The notes: generated from the letters alone by a model not told the origin. Shown: positions 36,093 to 45,541, numbered from the stretch's first letter. The stretch is 54,120 bases of DNA from CAYVQZ01 sp964453435 (GCA_964453435.1 CAYVQZ010000039.1:1-54120), one strand, 5' to 3'. Program-made: numbers and translations.

Positions 36093-36746
36093 CTATATGG
36101 TATGGCTGAGAATCCCTTCGAAGAAAATCCTCTTTATTGTCGCCGCTAACTCCTGGGGCGATGGGTTGCCCTGCGAGCGCAGATGCCGAACGAGCGCGCT
36201 GTTGCTCACGGCCTCGACTGCCGTCGCCAAGGCATCGGGGTCAATATCTGCGAAAATATTTTGCTTCGCGCCTCTCTGAAAAATGCCGGCGAGCCAATGG
36301 AGATATTCTTCGTACAATGAGGCCACTCCCTCTCGAAGCTCCCTCTGTAAACTATAACCCATTCCGCGAAATTCGGTCACATAGATTCGGAAAAAGGACT
36401 CGTTTTCAAGAAAGTACTCCACCTTGGCGTCAATGAGTCTCTCGATTTGAAGACGCGGGTCGTTACCCGCGCTCTCCGTGACTCTCCGATAAATGCCGAT
36501 GCATTCACGAACCTTCTCTTCTACGATCCGCCGATAGATATCGTCCTTGCTCTTAAAAAACGAATAGATCGTTCCGACGGCGAACTCCGCTTCTTTCGCG
36601 ATCTCGGAAACCTGGGCCGCAAAAAAACCCATCCGCGAAAACACCCGCTCCGCAGCCTCAAGAATTTCCTTCTCGCGCCGCAGCCGCTCCCGCTCTTTTC
36701 GGGGAAGCTGCTTGCCTGGAAACTCGTTATCGCCTTGTTGTGCCAT
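36093..36746 (-). CDS. TetR-family transcriptional regulator
   Basis: 217 residues. The N-terminal helix-turn-helix (ILEAAERVFSRMGFFAAQVSEIAKEAEFAVGTIYSFFKSKDDIY, shown only in part as FFAAQVSEIAKEAEFAVGTI) is at about 25-65 with the usual TetR spacing. The C-terminal ligand domain is variable. I start at ATG 36746 with ACAGGACAGG upstream, rather than TTG 36785. It lies upstream of the adaptor-pump pair in the same orientation, so it may repress them; no operator was identified because the gap is full of repeats. Confidence 0.85.
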   Translation of the reverse strand: MAQQGDNEFPGKQLPRKERERLRREKEILEAAERVFSRMGFFAAQVSEIAKEAEFAVGTIYSFFKSKDDIYRRIVEEKVRECIGIYRRVTESAGNDPRLQIERLIDAKVEYFLENESFFRIYVTEFRGMGYSLQRELREGVASLYEEYLHWLAGIFQRGAKQNIFADIDPDALATAVEAVSNSALVRHLRSQGNPSPQELAATIKRIFFEGILSHTI

Positions 36747-37201
36747 ACCTGTCCTGTTCCGAAAAAGCCTTGAATGGAACTGCAATTCGTTTTATGAACC
36801 AATATTCATTATACGAACTAGCACTCAAGCATGTCAAGCGCAGATGCCAAACCGGCGCCACAGTTGCCCGTTGCGCCCAAAAGCCGGACCCAACGGGCGC
36901 ATCTCCGTTCCCGGTTTGCTCAGATTGCAGAAAAGTCAGCAGAGGAACCCCCTTACCCGATTGCGGAATTCCCCAACACTGTCATTCCCGGCTTGACCGG
37001 GGAATCCAGGCGGTTCTTCGCTGAGCGAAGCGAAGTCCCACCCATTTCGGGGGTACATTGGCGGACCGCCCCCACAAACCATGCAAAGACCGGAAAACCC
37101 CTTTATTAGCATGAACGGACAACCCCTCCGAAGCTGTGTTAGAATGATGCAAGGGATACAAAAAACGCATCGGACTGACCAGAAAGACGAAAGGAATCAC
37201 A
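36747..37201. repeat. intergenic region with REP-like palindrome and a module copy
   Basis: Holds a hairpin ATTCCCGG-CTTGA-CCGGGGAAT (36984-37005, one bulged G), the well-known type of dispersed bacterial palindrome that starts TCATTCCC. A further module copy (GTACATTGGCGGACCGCCCC, about 37049-37068) follows. Promoters of the divergent TetR and methyltransferase genes must lie here but none is clear. Confidence 0.55.
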
Positions 37202-38197
37202 ATGGGTGAAAAGGAACAGATTATGGCCGTCTTCGCAAAGGCGCGGGCCTTTTGGGAAGCGCGAATATTAATGACGGCGGCGGAGCTCGACATTTTCTCT
37301 CATGTGCTGAACCACCCGAAAACCGCCAACGAGGTCGCAGCCGAACTCTCCGCCGACTTGAGGGGCGCCGAGCATCTGCTGGATGCTCTTGCCGCAATGG
37401 ACCTGTTAATAAAGCAAAATGGCGCGTACCGGGTCAAGCCCGGCTTAGAGAAATTCCTCTCCGGCTCCGCCCCCGAGACCGTCCTCCCATTGATTCTGCA
37501 CATGGCTCACCTCTGGGAGAACTGGGGGAAACTGACCGACATCGTCTTGAAAGGCAAGGAGGCAGGCCGAGAGGAAATGCGCGAGAGAGATGAAAAAAGC
37601 CTTCAGGCGTTCATCGGCGCCATGCACACCATCGGTCGGGGAATGGCGGAGGAAGTTATTTCCAGGCTGGACCTGGGCAATCATGAGAAAATGATCGATG
37701 TCGGCGGCGGCTCCGGCGTTTACACAATCGCGGCGCTGCGCCGCGCTCCGCACTTGCGCGCCACCATCTTCGACCGGCGGCCGGTTATCGAAATCGCCGA
37801 GCAGAAGGTCGTCCACGAAAATTTGCCCGACCGGGTCGAGCTGGTGAAAGGCGATTTTTACAAGGATCCGTTGCCCGGCGGGCATGACCTTGCGTTACTG
37901 TCGGCGATCATTCATCAAAACAGCAGGGAACAAAACGTCGCTCTGTACCGCAAAGTCAATGAGGCGCTCGTGCCGGGCGGAACCATCGTCATCCGCGATC
38001 ATGTGATGAATGAAGACCACACGCAGCCGCCCGACGGCGCGTTTTTCGCCATCAATATGCTCGTGAACACACCGGGGGGCAGCACCTACTCTTTCTCGGA
38101 AATCAAGGAGGACCTGGAATCTGCGGGTTTCACCGGAGCCCAACTCGTCCATCACGCGCAGATGGACAGCCTCGTCACCGCCCGGAAACCAAAATGA
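37202..38197 (+). CDS. SAM-dependent O-methyltransferase
   Basis: 331 residues with an N-terminal winged-helix dimerisation domain (FWEARILMTAAELDIFSHVL) and a C-terminal class I methyltransferase domain with motif I IDVGGGSGVYTIAALRRAP near residue 165 and an acidic GDFYKDPLP. The pattern fits the O-methyltransferase family 2 (caffeate/hydroxyneurosporene type), whose bacterial members modify hydroxylated aromatics or polyketides. Substrate unknown. AAAGGAATCACA precedes the ATG. It stands alone between the TetR gene and a convergent flavoprotein gene. Confidence 0.83.
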   Translation: MGEKEQIMAVFAKARAFWEARILMTAAELDIFSHVLNHPKTANEVAAELSADLRGAEHLLDALAAMDLLIKQNGAYRVKPGLEKFLSGSAPETVLPLILHMAHLWENWGKLTDIVLKGKEAGREEMRERDEKSLQAFIGAMHTIGRGMAEEVISRLDLGNHEKMIDVGGGSGVYTIAALRRAPHLRATIFDRRPVIEIAEQKVVHENLPDRVELVKGDFYKDPLPGGHDLALLSAIIHQNSREQNVALYRKVNEALVPGGTIVIRDHVMNEDHTQPPDGAFFAINMLVNTPGGSTYSFSEIKEDLESAGFTGAQLVHHAQMDSLVTARKPK

Positions 38198-38321
38198 GTC
38201 TCGTCGACAACTGTTTGGCGATGTATACAATGAGCCCGGGCGCCAATGTGTTTTTTGCTGAAACGTCAGCTCGAGGAAATTCTCAATCCGCCCGACAATC
38301 GCACCCGACCCTACTCCGACA

Positions 38322-38996
38322 CTACGAAAGCCCCCGATGTTTCTTCCAGTACTCCCACTCGTATGGCCAATCGTCTTTCCGGTATTGCATCAACAAGCGC
38401 ATTCGCTCGCTGAATTCGCTTTTTTCCTTTTCGACTTCGGGGAATGAGGCTCTTTCCTTCCAGCACGCCATCAATTTCTTTCCCAACCCTCGGGCTTCCA
38501 CCGTCGTCTCGCCGGAAAATATCGGCTCCTTGACTCCTCCCATGGTCGCCCATACCGAACCCACCGGCGTAATCCCTGTCGTAGTCAGGAAAAAGTTCAT
38601 ATACTCCGCTATGGGTTTTTCCCCTCCGCCTCCCGAGGTCACGACGGAAGCGCCGTACCGCCCCTCGAATGACATGCAGTGAAGCACGCCGCAGCATCTG
38701 TCCATGAATGCCTTCATCTGCGCGCTCACGCTGAAAATGTAATTCGGACTCGCGAGCACCAATCCATCCGCCTCATAAATCTTCGCCTTGATCGATTCGA
38801 AGTCATCCTTCTGAGGACACGAGCCTTTCTTATGGCAATTGTCGCAGGCCCTGCACGGAAGCACCGTGTCGCCCCGGAGCGCAACTGTTTCCGTCGTTGC
38901 GCCCTCGCTTTCGGCGCCCTCGAGCACCAGCTTCAGCAACGCCGCGGTGTTTCCCTTCAACCCGCGCGGACTCGCCACCAGCCCAACGATGTTCAT
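38322..38996 (-). CDS. iron-sulfur flavoprotein/NADPH-dependent FMN reductase family
   Basis: 224 residues with the flavodoxin-like start MNIVGLVASPRGLKGNTAALL (first 20 shown), the FMN loop ASPNYIFSVSAQMKAFMDR, and a compact Cys cluster CRACDNCHKKGSC (about 48-60) that could bind a [4Fe-4S] cluster, as in archaeal/anaerobe iron-sulfur flavoproteins. It would be a two-electron to one-electron redox switch. GGAGGA lies upstream of the ATG. The gene converges with the methyltransferase gene across a 124-bp gap. Confidence 0.82.
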   Translation of the reverse strand: MNIVGLVASPRGLKGNTAALLKLVLEGAESEGATTETVALRGDTVLPCRACDNCHKKGSCPQKDDFESIKAKIYEADGLVLASPNYIFSVSAQMKAFMDRCCGVLHCMSFEGRYGASVVTSGGGGEKPIAEYMNFFLTTTGITPVGSVWATMGGVKEPIFSGETTVEARGLGKKLMACWKERASFPEVEKEKSEFSERMRLLMQYRKDDWPYEWEYWKKHRGLS

Positions 38997-39101
38997 TATT
39001 GAATTCCTCCATTCATTCAGGGGTTCAGCTCATCGCAGGGCTGACACCCACACAGCGGTCTGATAATTCGAGATTTACCTGACCCGTCCGCGACCGGCTC
39101 C

Positions 39102-40376
39102 TCACATGAACCAGTTCGGTCTTTCGCTTATCCGGCTCTTTACCGTTTCGTAAAGCCAATCCTTCAGGTTTTCTTCGACATAAAAGCGCGGAAATAGCAG
39201 GTCATCCTCGGGCGAAATGACGCCGCTGTGCACGGCTGTCTCCGCCAGCGCCGTATTTGGATAGATCCTGATTCCGACGGTAACCTTCAACGCATCGAGG
39301 TTCAGCGAATCGGCGAAAGCAAGGCTCTCGAGCACCGAGTCCCTCGTTTCGCCGGGCCCACCCAACAGAAGGAATCCCAGCCGATTGATTCCGTACTTCG
39401 CAAACAATTCCGACGAGCGCCGGACATCCTCCGGCCTGAACCCCTTGTTCAGCGTGCGCAGCATCTGTTCCGAACCGCTCTCGGACCCGAGGCTTACTTC
39501 CCTGCAGCCGGCCTCTGCCATTTTTTCCACCAGACTTTCGCCGATTCCGGAGGGATAGACTATACACCGCCAGGCTATCCCCAAGTTTTTGGCAATCAGC
39601 AGCCGGCAGAGCTCCCGTGCGTACGACGGCGGAATATTGAAGGTGTTATCGGTGAAATAAAACTGTCTGAAACCGGCTTCCACATAGCGCTCGACTCCCT
39701 CAACCGCCCTTTCGGGAGAACGCTTTCGCAGGGACACGCCCTCAATCGCCGCCGTCGAGCAATAGCTGCATTTCATCGGGCAGCCCCGGCGGGTTTGGAA
39801 AGGCATCCAGAAATCCGGATTCTCCGCATAGGACGGAAATAACAAGTCTCCGTCCGGAAGCGGCAGTGTGTCCAAGTCATTGACGCATGCTCGTTTTCCC
39901 CGTAATCCCTTTCCACGCACATAGAGACCGGGCACTCCGGACAGCTCGGCGCCTTGCGCGAGCCGGTCCAAAAGAACGGTGAAAGCAACCTCGCCTTCGC
40001 CCTGAATTCCCATGTCGGCCCCAAGATACTCAAGCGCGCTCTCCGGATATATGCTGTAGCCCGCTCCCCCGAGCACGAGGTGAGCCTGTGACACCTTCCG
40101 GCAGTTTGCAATGAGGTCCCTCACCGGGTCGAGCAAAAAGCGCGAGGTCTCCATGCACTGGTCATCGATATTCCTGACCGAGATGCCGATTGCCTCCGGG
40201 CCGAACGCCTCGATAACGTCTGCGGCTCGCCTGTCCGGGTTCTTCTCAGACAGTAAATCCAGTATCCTCGCCTCGTGTCCCATTCGGCGCGAGGCGGCAG
40301 CCACATACGTCAACCCCACCGGAAACGTCGGCATGTTGATCCGCTCGGTATTCGCGGAAATAAGCAAGACTTTCAT
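39102..40376 (-). CDS. B12-binding-domain radical SAM protein
   Basis: 424 residues. N-terminal about 140 residues form a cobalamin-binding-like Rossmann domain (KVLLISANTERINMPTFPVGL, ARILDLL) without the His-on DxHxxG motif. A radical SAM domain with CPMKCSYC (about 198-205) and YFTDNTFN follows, then a C-terminal extension. Such enzymes methylate or rearrange unactivated carbons; the substrate is unknown. Neighbours give no pathway clue. Confidence 0.85.
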   Translation of the reverse strand: MKVLLISANTERINMPTFPVGLTYVAAASRRMGHEARILDLLSEKNPDRRAADVIEAFGPEAIGISVRNIDDQCMETSRFLLDPVRDLIANCRKVSQAHLVLGGAGYSIYPESALEYLGADMGIQGEGEVAFTVLLDRLAQGAELSGVPGLYVRGKGLRGKRACVNDLDTLPLPDGDLLFPSYAENPDFWMPFQTRRGCPMKCSYCSTAAIEGVSLRKRSPERAVEGVERYVEAGFRQFYFTDNTFNIPPSYARELCRLLIAKNLGIAWRCIVYPSGIGESLVEKMAEAGCREVSLGSESGSEQMLRTLNKGFRPEDVRRSSELFAKYGINRLGFLLLGGPGETRDSVLESLAFADSLNLDALKVTVGIRIYPNTALAETAVHSGVISPEDDLLFPRFYVEENLKDWLYETVKSRISERPNWFM

Positions 40377-40648
40377 AGCATCAGCCTGTCAAGAGGTCAT
40401 TGTGGTGAACGCCCATTGCCCAAAAATGTTTTCCTGCGGTGTGTTTATGAACGCCTCACCATTATGTCAATACAGGAAGCGAAACGACGAAGAATCTCTC
40501 GATCTTGATATTGGTTGGATTCGAGATTCCCCGTTTCCTTCAGAATGACGACAATGAGGAACGTGCAGGCTACTTCCGGCAACCGGCCGTGAAATTTGAA
40601 TCGAGCGGGGCGTCCCCTTTTTCCAGAGGAAAATCGTTCATGCAGAAT

Positions 40649-41203
40649 TCAAATCTCAATTCGGTCCCGAAGTTCTAATCTCCTGCGGATTTCACTCGGG
40701 ACGGAGAAGGCGATTTCGGGTTTTGCCTCGTATTGCTCCTGCAGAATGAATGCATCGCGCTCCAGCGGAATCGCGTGGTACTGAAAGCCGTTCTCCGCCC
40801 ATCCGTTCACATAGCGCTCCATCATCGGCCGCAACCCGAGAATCTCGTATTGAACGACGTGGACCAATTCGTGGAACAGCAGGGGAAGGAGATGCGAACG
40901 AAACATCAACTGCGATTTCGAGATTACGACGGTATCCACAAAGGCGATCCCCGCGGTTCTCCTGAAATTGAACGGGTCAGCCTTCAAATGCTCGCACAGG
41001 ACCGAATAAAACGGAGGCTCCTCGATCGTCGGCGCCACTTTTACTTTCGCCCGATCCAATGTCTTGCTCTCAAAGAAGAGACCAAGGTCCGATTTCTCCG
41101 ATTCCGTCAGCGCGCGTGCGTCGAGCCTGTGAGTGTCTCTCTGCGATTGCACCCACTCACAGGCTTGATCGATGACGTATTGCAGAAACTCTCTTCGCTC
41201 CAT
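40649..41203 (-). CDS. HExxH-containing protein, putative metalloprotease
   Basis: 184 residues, no signal peptide. LLFHELVHVVQYEILG carries HExxH near residue 111 and PLERDAF 35 residues later supplies a possible third ligand, as in gluzincin-like small domains of unknown function. Catalysis is unproven. It is the last gene of a three-gene operon: the lipoprotein gene stops 3 bp before its ATG. Confidence 0.6.
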   Translation of the reverse strand: MERREFLQYVIDQACEWVQSQRDTHRLDARALTESEKSDLGLFFESKTLDRAKVKVAPTIEEPPFYSVLCEHLKADPFNFRRTAGIAFVDTVVISKSQLMFRSHLLPLLFHELVHVVQYEILGLRPMMERYVNGWAENGFQYHAIPLERDAFILQEQYEAKPEIAFSVPSEIRRRLELRDRIEI

Positions 41204-41206
41204 CGC

Positions 41207-41566
41207 TCATTCAGGAGAGATGACCTCGGCCTTTTGGACAGACGAATCGTAAACGATCCCTTCTTCATTTACCTGAAACAGATAGCGGCGCTGCCATCTT
41301 TTCGGCTCCCCCGGCACATCCGCGTCCCGCGTCCCCGAGCCGTACCTGTACACGTCACTTCCGCCGCGAGAAGAGTGGGGGTCCATGCGCACGTACACAA
41401 GGGTCTTCCCGCCAGCTTCGTTCTGAATGACCTCTTCAGGCGGCCCCCACTCGGCCACAAGGTTACCTTCTGTTTGCCCGATCCAGGATTCCTTATCATA
41501 TGCGGAAACGCACCCGGCCACAGAAAAAACCAAAAGCAACAGGCCGGTCAATGCCCTGATTCTCAC
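41207..41566 (-). CDS. small lipoprotein with BamE/SmpA-like domain
   Basis: About 119 residues from GTG 41566 (GGAGAGGG 7 nt upstream). The signal peptide ends at the lipobox SVAGC. The mature part, SWIGQTEGNLVAEWGPPEEVI then KTLVYVR, resembles the BamE/SmpA fold (the G.....L...G.P pattern). It may take part in outer-membrane assembly, but sequence similarity is slight. Its start overlaps the stop of the upstream membrane protein gene by 4 bp. Confidence 0.6.
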   Translation of the reverse strand: MRIRALTGLLLLVFSVAGCVSAYDKESWIGQTEGNLVAEWGPPEEVIQNEAGGKTLVYVRMDPHSSRGGSDVYRYGSGTRDADVPGEPKRWQRRYLFQVNEEGIVYDSSVQKAEVISPE

Positions 41567-41844
41567 GACATTTCCCTCTCCGGCGCCGGTGTCGAACTCC
41601 CCCCGGAGAGCCTTTTTTTCACGATTCGGCCACCGATGTAACCCGCGGCTATCGCAGAGAGAATGATATAAAAATGGGGAACAAGCAGCATGGAGCCAAA
41701 AACGAAAAGCTGGACGAGCGGGTTGAAAAAATTCGAGAAATCCCCGTGCACGAAACTCCATTCCACACGCACGAGAAGAAGCGCCAGCCCGACAAATCCC
41801 ATGATTCTTAACGCCGTGAAAAACCTTTCGCATGCCTTCGTCAT
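41563..41844 (-). CDS. small two-helix membrane protein
   Basis: 93 residues from ATG 41844. Two hydrophobic stretches (MGFVGLALLLVRV and LVQLFVFGSMLLVPHFYIIL) and a Ser/Pro/Glu-rich tail. No family recognised. It is first in the operon with the lipoprotein and HExxH genes (4-bp overlap downstream). An in-frame codon at 41952 would extend it into the transposase gene, so the shorter start is preferred. Confidence 0.55.
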   Translation of the reverse strand: MTKACERFFTALRIMGFVGLALLLVRVEWSFVHGDFSNFFNPLVQLFVFGSMLLVPHFYIILSAIAAGYIGGRIVKKRLSGGSSTPAPEREMS

Positions 41845-41911
41845 TACTTGATTCCCGGAAGGTCGTGCCCGCCGCGCGTGAAGAAATCTTATCGAACCAA
41901 TAATGCGGAAG

Positions 41912-42895
41912 TCAATCCACCGACATCTTGAAAGTTGGATTAAGGAGTTCACGTTGCGCTTTCAACACAACGTTCTTCGTCTCACGATTCCGAACCATCT
42001 CTTCTTTCACGGACAAACATGCCTTGCTTACCGCGCTGACGCCGATTCCGAACTGCGCGGCGATTGTCCTGTTTCCCATGTCGGTCAAGGAACGCAAAAG
42101 ATATATGCAGATTTTCCTCGCCAGATTGTTTCGAGCGCCTCTCGTCGTCATGTCCTTTTCGCTGACCCCAAGTCGCTTGCTGACCGCAGCCACTACGGAA
42201 TCATATGATACGTTCACTGTGACGTCTCTCGTCTGGGGAATATCTTGATTTCTTTGAACCGAAATCTTGCTCTTAATCTCTTCGACAAACTCTTCGTTCC
42301 CCAGTATTAATCCGCCCCGTATATACTTGAAGGGATTCTCCGGCAAACGGAGGCCTTCCTCCACGAACCGCTTGTAAAGCCTCCTCGCTTGCGAGCGGTT
42401 CCTCGAATAGTGACCCAGCACCGCGTCGCAGTGCAGCCATTCGCCGGCCTCTCCTTTTCCTATATACGCGGAATAACTGCTCCACAAATACTCCTCCGGA
42501 CCGCTTGCCGCCGCCGCTCTCACCGGATTCAAGTGAATGTAGCGACTTACGGCCAGCAAGTAGCGGTCTTTTTCTATCAGCAGAGCCTTATATCTCCCTT
42601 GTAACAAATGGCCAACTCTGGAATGCCTCCGGTTGAAGTATCCCGTGTAAGCGGCGTTCAGATAATGCATCGCCCTCGAGAGGTTGGGGCGCGGAGTTTC
42701 AATGAGGAGATGATAATGATTCCCCATGAGGACATAGCCGTGGATTATCGTCGAGAATCTTTGCGAAAGCTCCGCGAGAATCCCAAGAAACCGTTCGCAA
42801 TCGCGCTCATCGATAAATATCGCCTTCTTCTCGTTCCCCCGAGCAGTTATATGGTACAAGGCACCCTCGTACTCGATTCTCAATGGTCTCGCCAT
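41912..42895 (-). CDS. REP-associated tyrosine transposase (RAYT) with DnaA-like C-terminal domain
   Basis: 327 residues of the Y1/IS200-like family. It begins MARPLRIEYEGALYHIT and has the HUH metal motif GNHYHLLIE (about 57-65), and the candidate nucleophile tyrosine is in SRYIHLNPVRA, as in TnpA-REP proteins. After about residue 215 it has a helix-turn-helix tail (SYDSVVAAVSKRLGV, GARNNLARKICIYLL, GNRTIAAQFGIGVSAVSKA) like the DnaA domain IV, seen in one RAYT subgroup. No inverted repeats or target duplications flank it, consistent with a single-copy RAYT. It starts at ATG 42895. A CTGACCCC word lies just upstream (42940-42950). Confidence 0.85.
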   Translation of the reverse strand: MARPLRIEYEGALYHITARGNEKKAIFIDERDCERFLGILAELSQRFSTIIHGYVLMGNHYHLLIETPRPNLSRAMHYLNAAYTGYFNRRHSRVGHLLQGRYKALLIEKDRYLLAVSRYIHLNPVRAAAASGPEEYLWSSYSAYIGKGEAGEWLHCDAVLGHYSRNRSQARRLYKRFVEEGLRLPENPFKYIRGGLILGNEEFVEEIKSKISVQRNQDIPQTRDVTVNVSYDSVVAAVSKRLGVSEKDMTTRGARNNLARKICIYLLRSLTDMGNRTIAAQFGIGVSAVSKACLSVKEEMVRNRETKNVVLKAQRELLNPTFKMSVD

Positions 42896-43044
42896 ACGAA
42901 CATTGTACCCGAAAAACCGCGTTAATTCAAATTTCAAGACCTGACCCCTAATCGTTTTTGATTTTTTGAGGGGGACGTGGTAGAATAGGGAACTTTTGTG
43001 GCAGACAACCGTCGGAAAAAACCGAAATTGACTAAGGAAGCAAA

Positions 43045-43314
43045 ATGAAGTTCTGGAGAACTCCGCTTGATTTGCAGGCCATCCACTCGAGCAGGGGCAA
43101 AGTGATAATCATCGAAGACCGCTGCAAGGGATGCCAGTTCTGCGTGGAATACTGCCCGCGCGACGTGCTGCAAATGTCGAAGTCGTTCAACGCGAAAGGC
43201 TATCATCCGCCGGAAGTCGTGGATGAATCGCAATGCGTGAATTGCCATTTTTGCGAGGTTATCTGCCCGGATTTCGCGATTTTTTCCGTCGAGGCCCCTC
43301 TTCCGGAGGCGTAA
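43045..43314 (+). CDS. korD: 2x[4Fe-4S] ferredoxin, KorD-like
   Basis: 89 residues. Two full clusters: C27-C30-C33-C37 (CKGCQFCVEYCPRD) and C64-C67-C70-C74 (CVNCHFCEVICPD). It matches the delta/ferredoxin subunit of 2-oxoglutarate:ferredoxin oxidoreductase. AAGGAAG is just upstream of the ATG. It opens the 43-53.7 kb operon and would take electrons from KorAB; a 170-bp gap follows before korA, so the whole run may need an internal promoter. Confidence 0.88.
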   Translation: MKFWRTPLDLQAIHSSRGKVIIIEDRCKGCQFCVEYCPRDVLQMSKSFNAKGYHPPEVVDESQCVNCHFCEVICPDFAIFSVEAPLPEA

Positions 43315-43484
43315 ACGCCCCTTGCGGTTCGCTTCCGGGAATTGCTTCCCCCCTCGCGATTCCATTTCGAGAGTCTTGGGCGAACGCGCATGCAGTGAAA
43401 GTGGGGGCCGCGGGGTTTTTGGCGGATGTGTCAGGGGCGTTTGCCGAATTTGGTAGCTGAAAGCGTCATTTCAGGGAGATAAAA

Positions 43485-44645
43485 TTGGCTGGGAAGGCTG
43501 TTTTGACCGGGACCCATTTCATGAACGGCGACTACGCCTGCTGTGAGGGCGCCCTTGCGGCAGGTTGCCGTTTTTTTGCCGGATACCCCATCACGCCGGC
43601 GACCGAGGTTGCTGAACGCATGTCGTCGCGGCTGCCGGATGTCGGCGGCGTCTACATCCAGATGGAGGACGAGCTTGCCTCGATGGCCGCGATTCTCGGG
43701 GCGAGCTGGGGCGGAGTGAAGGCGATGACAAGCACGTCCGGCCCCGGCTTTTCCTTGATGATGGAGAATATCGGGCTGGGCATATGCACCGAAACACCGT
43801 GCGTGGTCTGTAACGTGCAGCGAGCAGGCCCGAGCACGGGTCTGCCGACGTTAGTTGGGCAGGGCGACATGATGCAGGCTCGGTGGGGCTCGCATGGGCC
43901 GTATGAAATCATTGCCGTTTCACCCTCGAGCCCGCAGGAAATGTTCGATTTTACGATATGGGCGTTTAACTTGAGCGAACAATACCGGGTTCCCGTCATG
44001 ATAATGGCGGACGAGATTGTGGGACACATGACGGAGCGCGTGCTCATTCCGGCGGAGGACGAAATCGAGACTGTTTCGAGGCGCAAGACAACGGCCCGCC
44101 CCGAAAAATATCTGCCGTTCCGGCCGGATGCTGACGGTATCACGCCGATGGCCAATTTCGGCGATGGCTACCGAATGCATATCACCGGGCTGACCCACGA
44201 CGAACGGGGTTATCCCGACATGACCGACACGGCTCAGGAAGAAATGGTTAACCGGCTGGTTCGAAAAATCAGGGATACCGTGGAGAACATAATTCATTTC
44301 GAATCGCTTGCAATGGATGACGCCGAGATTGTCGTCGTAGCATATGGGATAAGCGTGCGGTCCGCCAAGCGAGCCGTTTACGAAGCGCGCGACCGGGGAA
44401 TTCGGGCGGGATTGATCAAGTTGAATACGGTCTGGCCATTCCCCGAGTCCATGATTCGCGACCTTGCCGGCAATGTGCGGGCAATGATCATGCCCGAGAT
44501 CAATTACGGACAAATGGTGCTGGAACTCGAACGTTGCGCTCGGGGACAATGTCCCGTGCGGCTGATACCGCATGCCGGCGGCTCAGTCATTAGCCCGAAA
44601 ACGATTTTGGACGCCATCGACGAATCGCTGAAGGAGGCGGGATGA
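43485..44645 (+). CDS. korA: 2-oxoacid:ferredoxin oxidoreductase alpha subunit
   Basis: 386 residues, the family's usual length. Typical stretches are GCRFFAGYPITPATEVAE, MEDELASMAAILGASWGG and TSTSGPGFSLM, which contact thiamine diphosphate and the partner subunit. The C-terminal part (HDERGYPDMTD) fits KorA rather than pyruvate oxidoreductase. Reaction with KorB: 2-oxoacid (probably 2-oxoglutarate) + CoA gives acyl-CoA + CO2 + reduced ferredoxin. TTG 43485 has GGGAG upstream. The stop overlaps the korB start (ATGA). Confidence 0.9.
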   Translation: MAGKAVLTGTHFMNGDYACCEGALAAGCRFFAGYPITPATEVAERMSSRLPDVGGVYIQMEDELASMAAILGASWGGVKAMTSTSGPGFSLMMENIGLGICTETPCVVCNVQRAGPSTGLPTLVGQGDMMQARWGSHGPYEIIAVSPSSPQEMFDFTIWAFNLSEQYRVPVMIMADEIVGHMTERVLIPAEDEIETVSRRKTTARPEKYLPFRPDADGITPMANFGDGYRMHITGLTHDERGYPDMTDTAQEEMVNRLVRKIRDTVENIIHFESLAMDDAEIVVVAYGISVRSAKRAVYEARDRGIRAGLIKLNTVWPFPESMIRDLAGNVRAMIMPEINYGQMVLELERCARGQCPVRLIPHAGGSVISPKTILDAIDESLKEAG

Positions 44646-45541
44646 ATCCAAAGAAAACCAGGAAGGCGGCAATGCCGCATCCGCAGGATGAGCTGCTTCG
44701 CACCGACAGAATTCCCCACATCTGGTGCGCCGGTTGCGGCATCGGCACGATTTTCGGCTGCGTGCTCTCCGCCATCAAAAAATCAGGTTATCCGCTCGAC
44801 GATATCGCCATGGTTTCGGGCATAGGCTGCACCGGCCGCATGGCCGGCTACATCAAGCTCGATTCCTTCCACACCACGCACGGGCGGGCGATTCCGTTCG
44901 CGACCGGCCTGAAGCTGGCGCGCCCGCAGACCAAAGTTCTTGTCGCTTCGGGCGATGGCGATCTCCTGGCCATCGGCGGAAATCACTTCATCCATGCGGC
45001 CAGACGAAACGTCGATATGACGATAATTTGCGTGAATAACTTCAACTACGGCATGACCGGCGGCCAGCTCGCGCCGAGCACGCCGTTCAATGCGAAAACC
45101 ACCACGAGCGCGGCCGGCTGCCCCGAAGAGCCGTTCAACTTCTGCCATATGGCCGCCGCGTCAGGAGCCGTGTACGTGGCGCGGTGGACCGCTCTTCACA
45201 TCCGTCGATTGACCGACTCGATAGGAGAGGCGATGCAGAAACGGGGCTTCAGCTTTGTCGAGGTGTTGTCGCCGTGCCCCACTTCGTTCGGCCGCCGAAA
45301 CAAAATGGGCAAGTCGATGGATATCGTGAAGTACTACCACGAGAAATCCGTCATTCGAAACGGCATCGACCCGAGCGCGGCCACCGTGGATTTCGGAAAA
45401 CATCTGATAATGGGGAAGTTCGTCGACGTAGAGAGACCTACGTTCCTGGACAGGTATGAACTGATTAAGTCGCGCGAACTCGGGGCGTGGCCGGCAAGCG
45501 CTGAAAAGGGCGCGATTCCCGAAAAACAGGCGGCGGGGTAG
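44642..45541 (+). CDS. korB: 2-oxoacid:ferredoxin oxidoreductase beta subunit
   Basis: 299 residues. WCAGCGIGTIFG and GIGCTGRMAGY near the N-terminus are the cluster and TPP region. ASGDGDLLAIGGNHFIHAARRN (GDGD, then Asn) is the thiamine diphosphate/Mg motif. NFNYGMTGGQLAPSTP is the following loop, and PCPTSFGRRNK near 215 is a family signature. It forms the catalytic TPP site with KorA. Start/stop overlaps with korA; korC follows at 6 bp. Confidence 0.92.
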   Translation: MNPKKTRKAAMPHPQDELLRTDRIPHIWCAGCGIGTIFGCVLSAIKKSGYPLDDIAMVSGIGCTGRMAGYIKLDSFHTTHGRAIPFATGLKLARPQTKVLVASGDGDLLAIGGNHFIHAARRNVDMTIICVNNFNYGMTGGQLAPSTPFNAKTTTSAAGCPEEPFNFCHMAAASGAVYVARWTALHIRRLTDSIGEAMQKRGFSFVEVLSPCPTSFGRRNKMGKSMDIVKYYHEKSVIRNGIDPSAATVDFGKHLIMGKFVDVERPTFLDRYELIKSRELGAWPASAEKGAIPEKQAAG

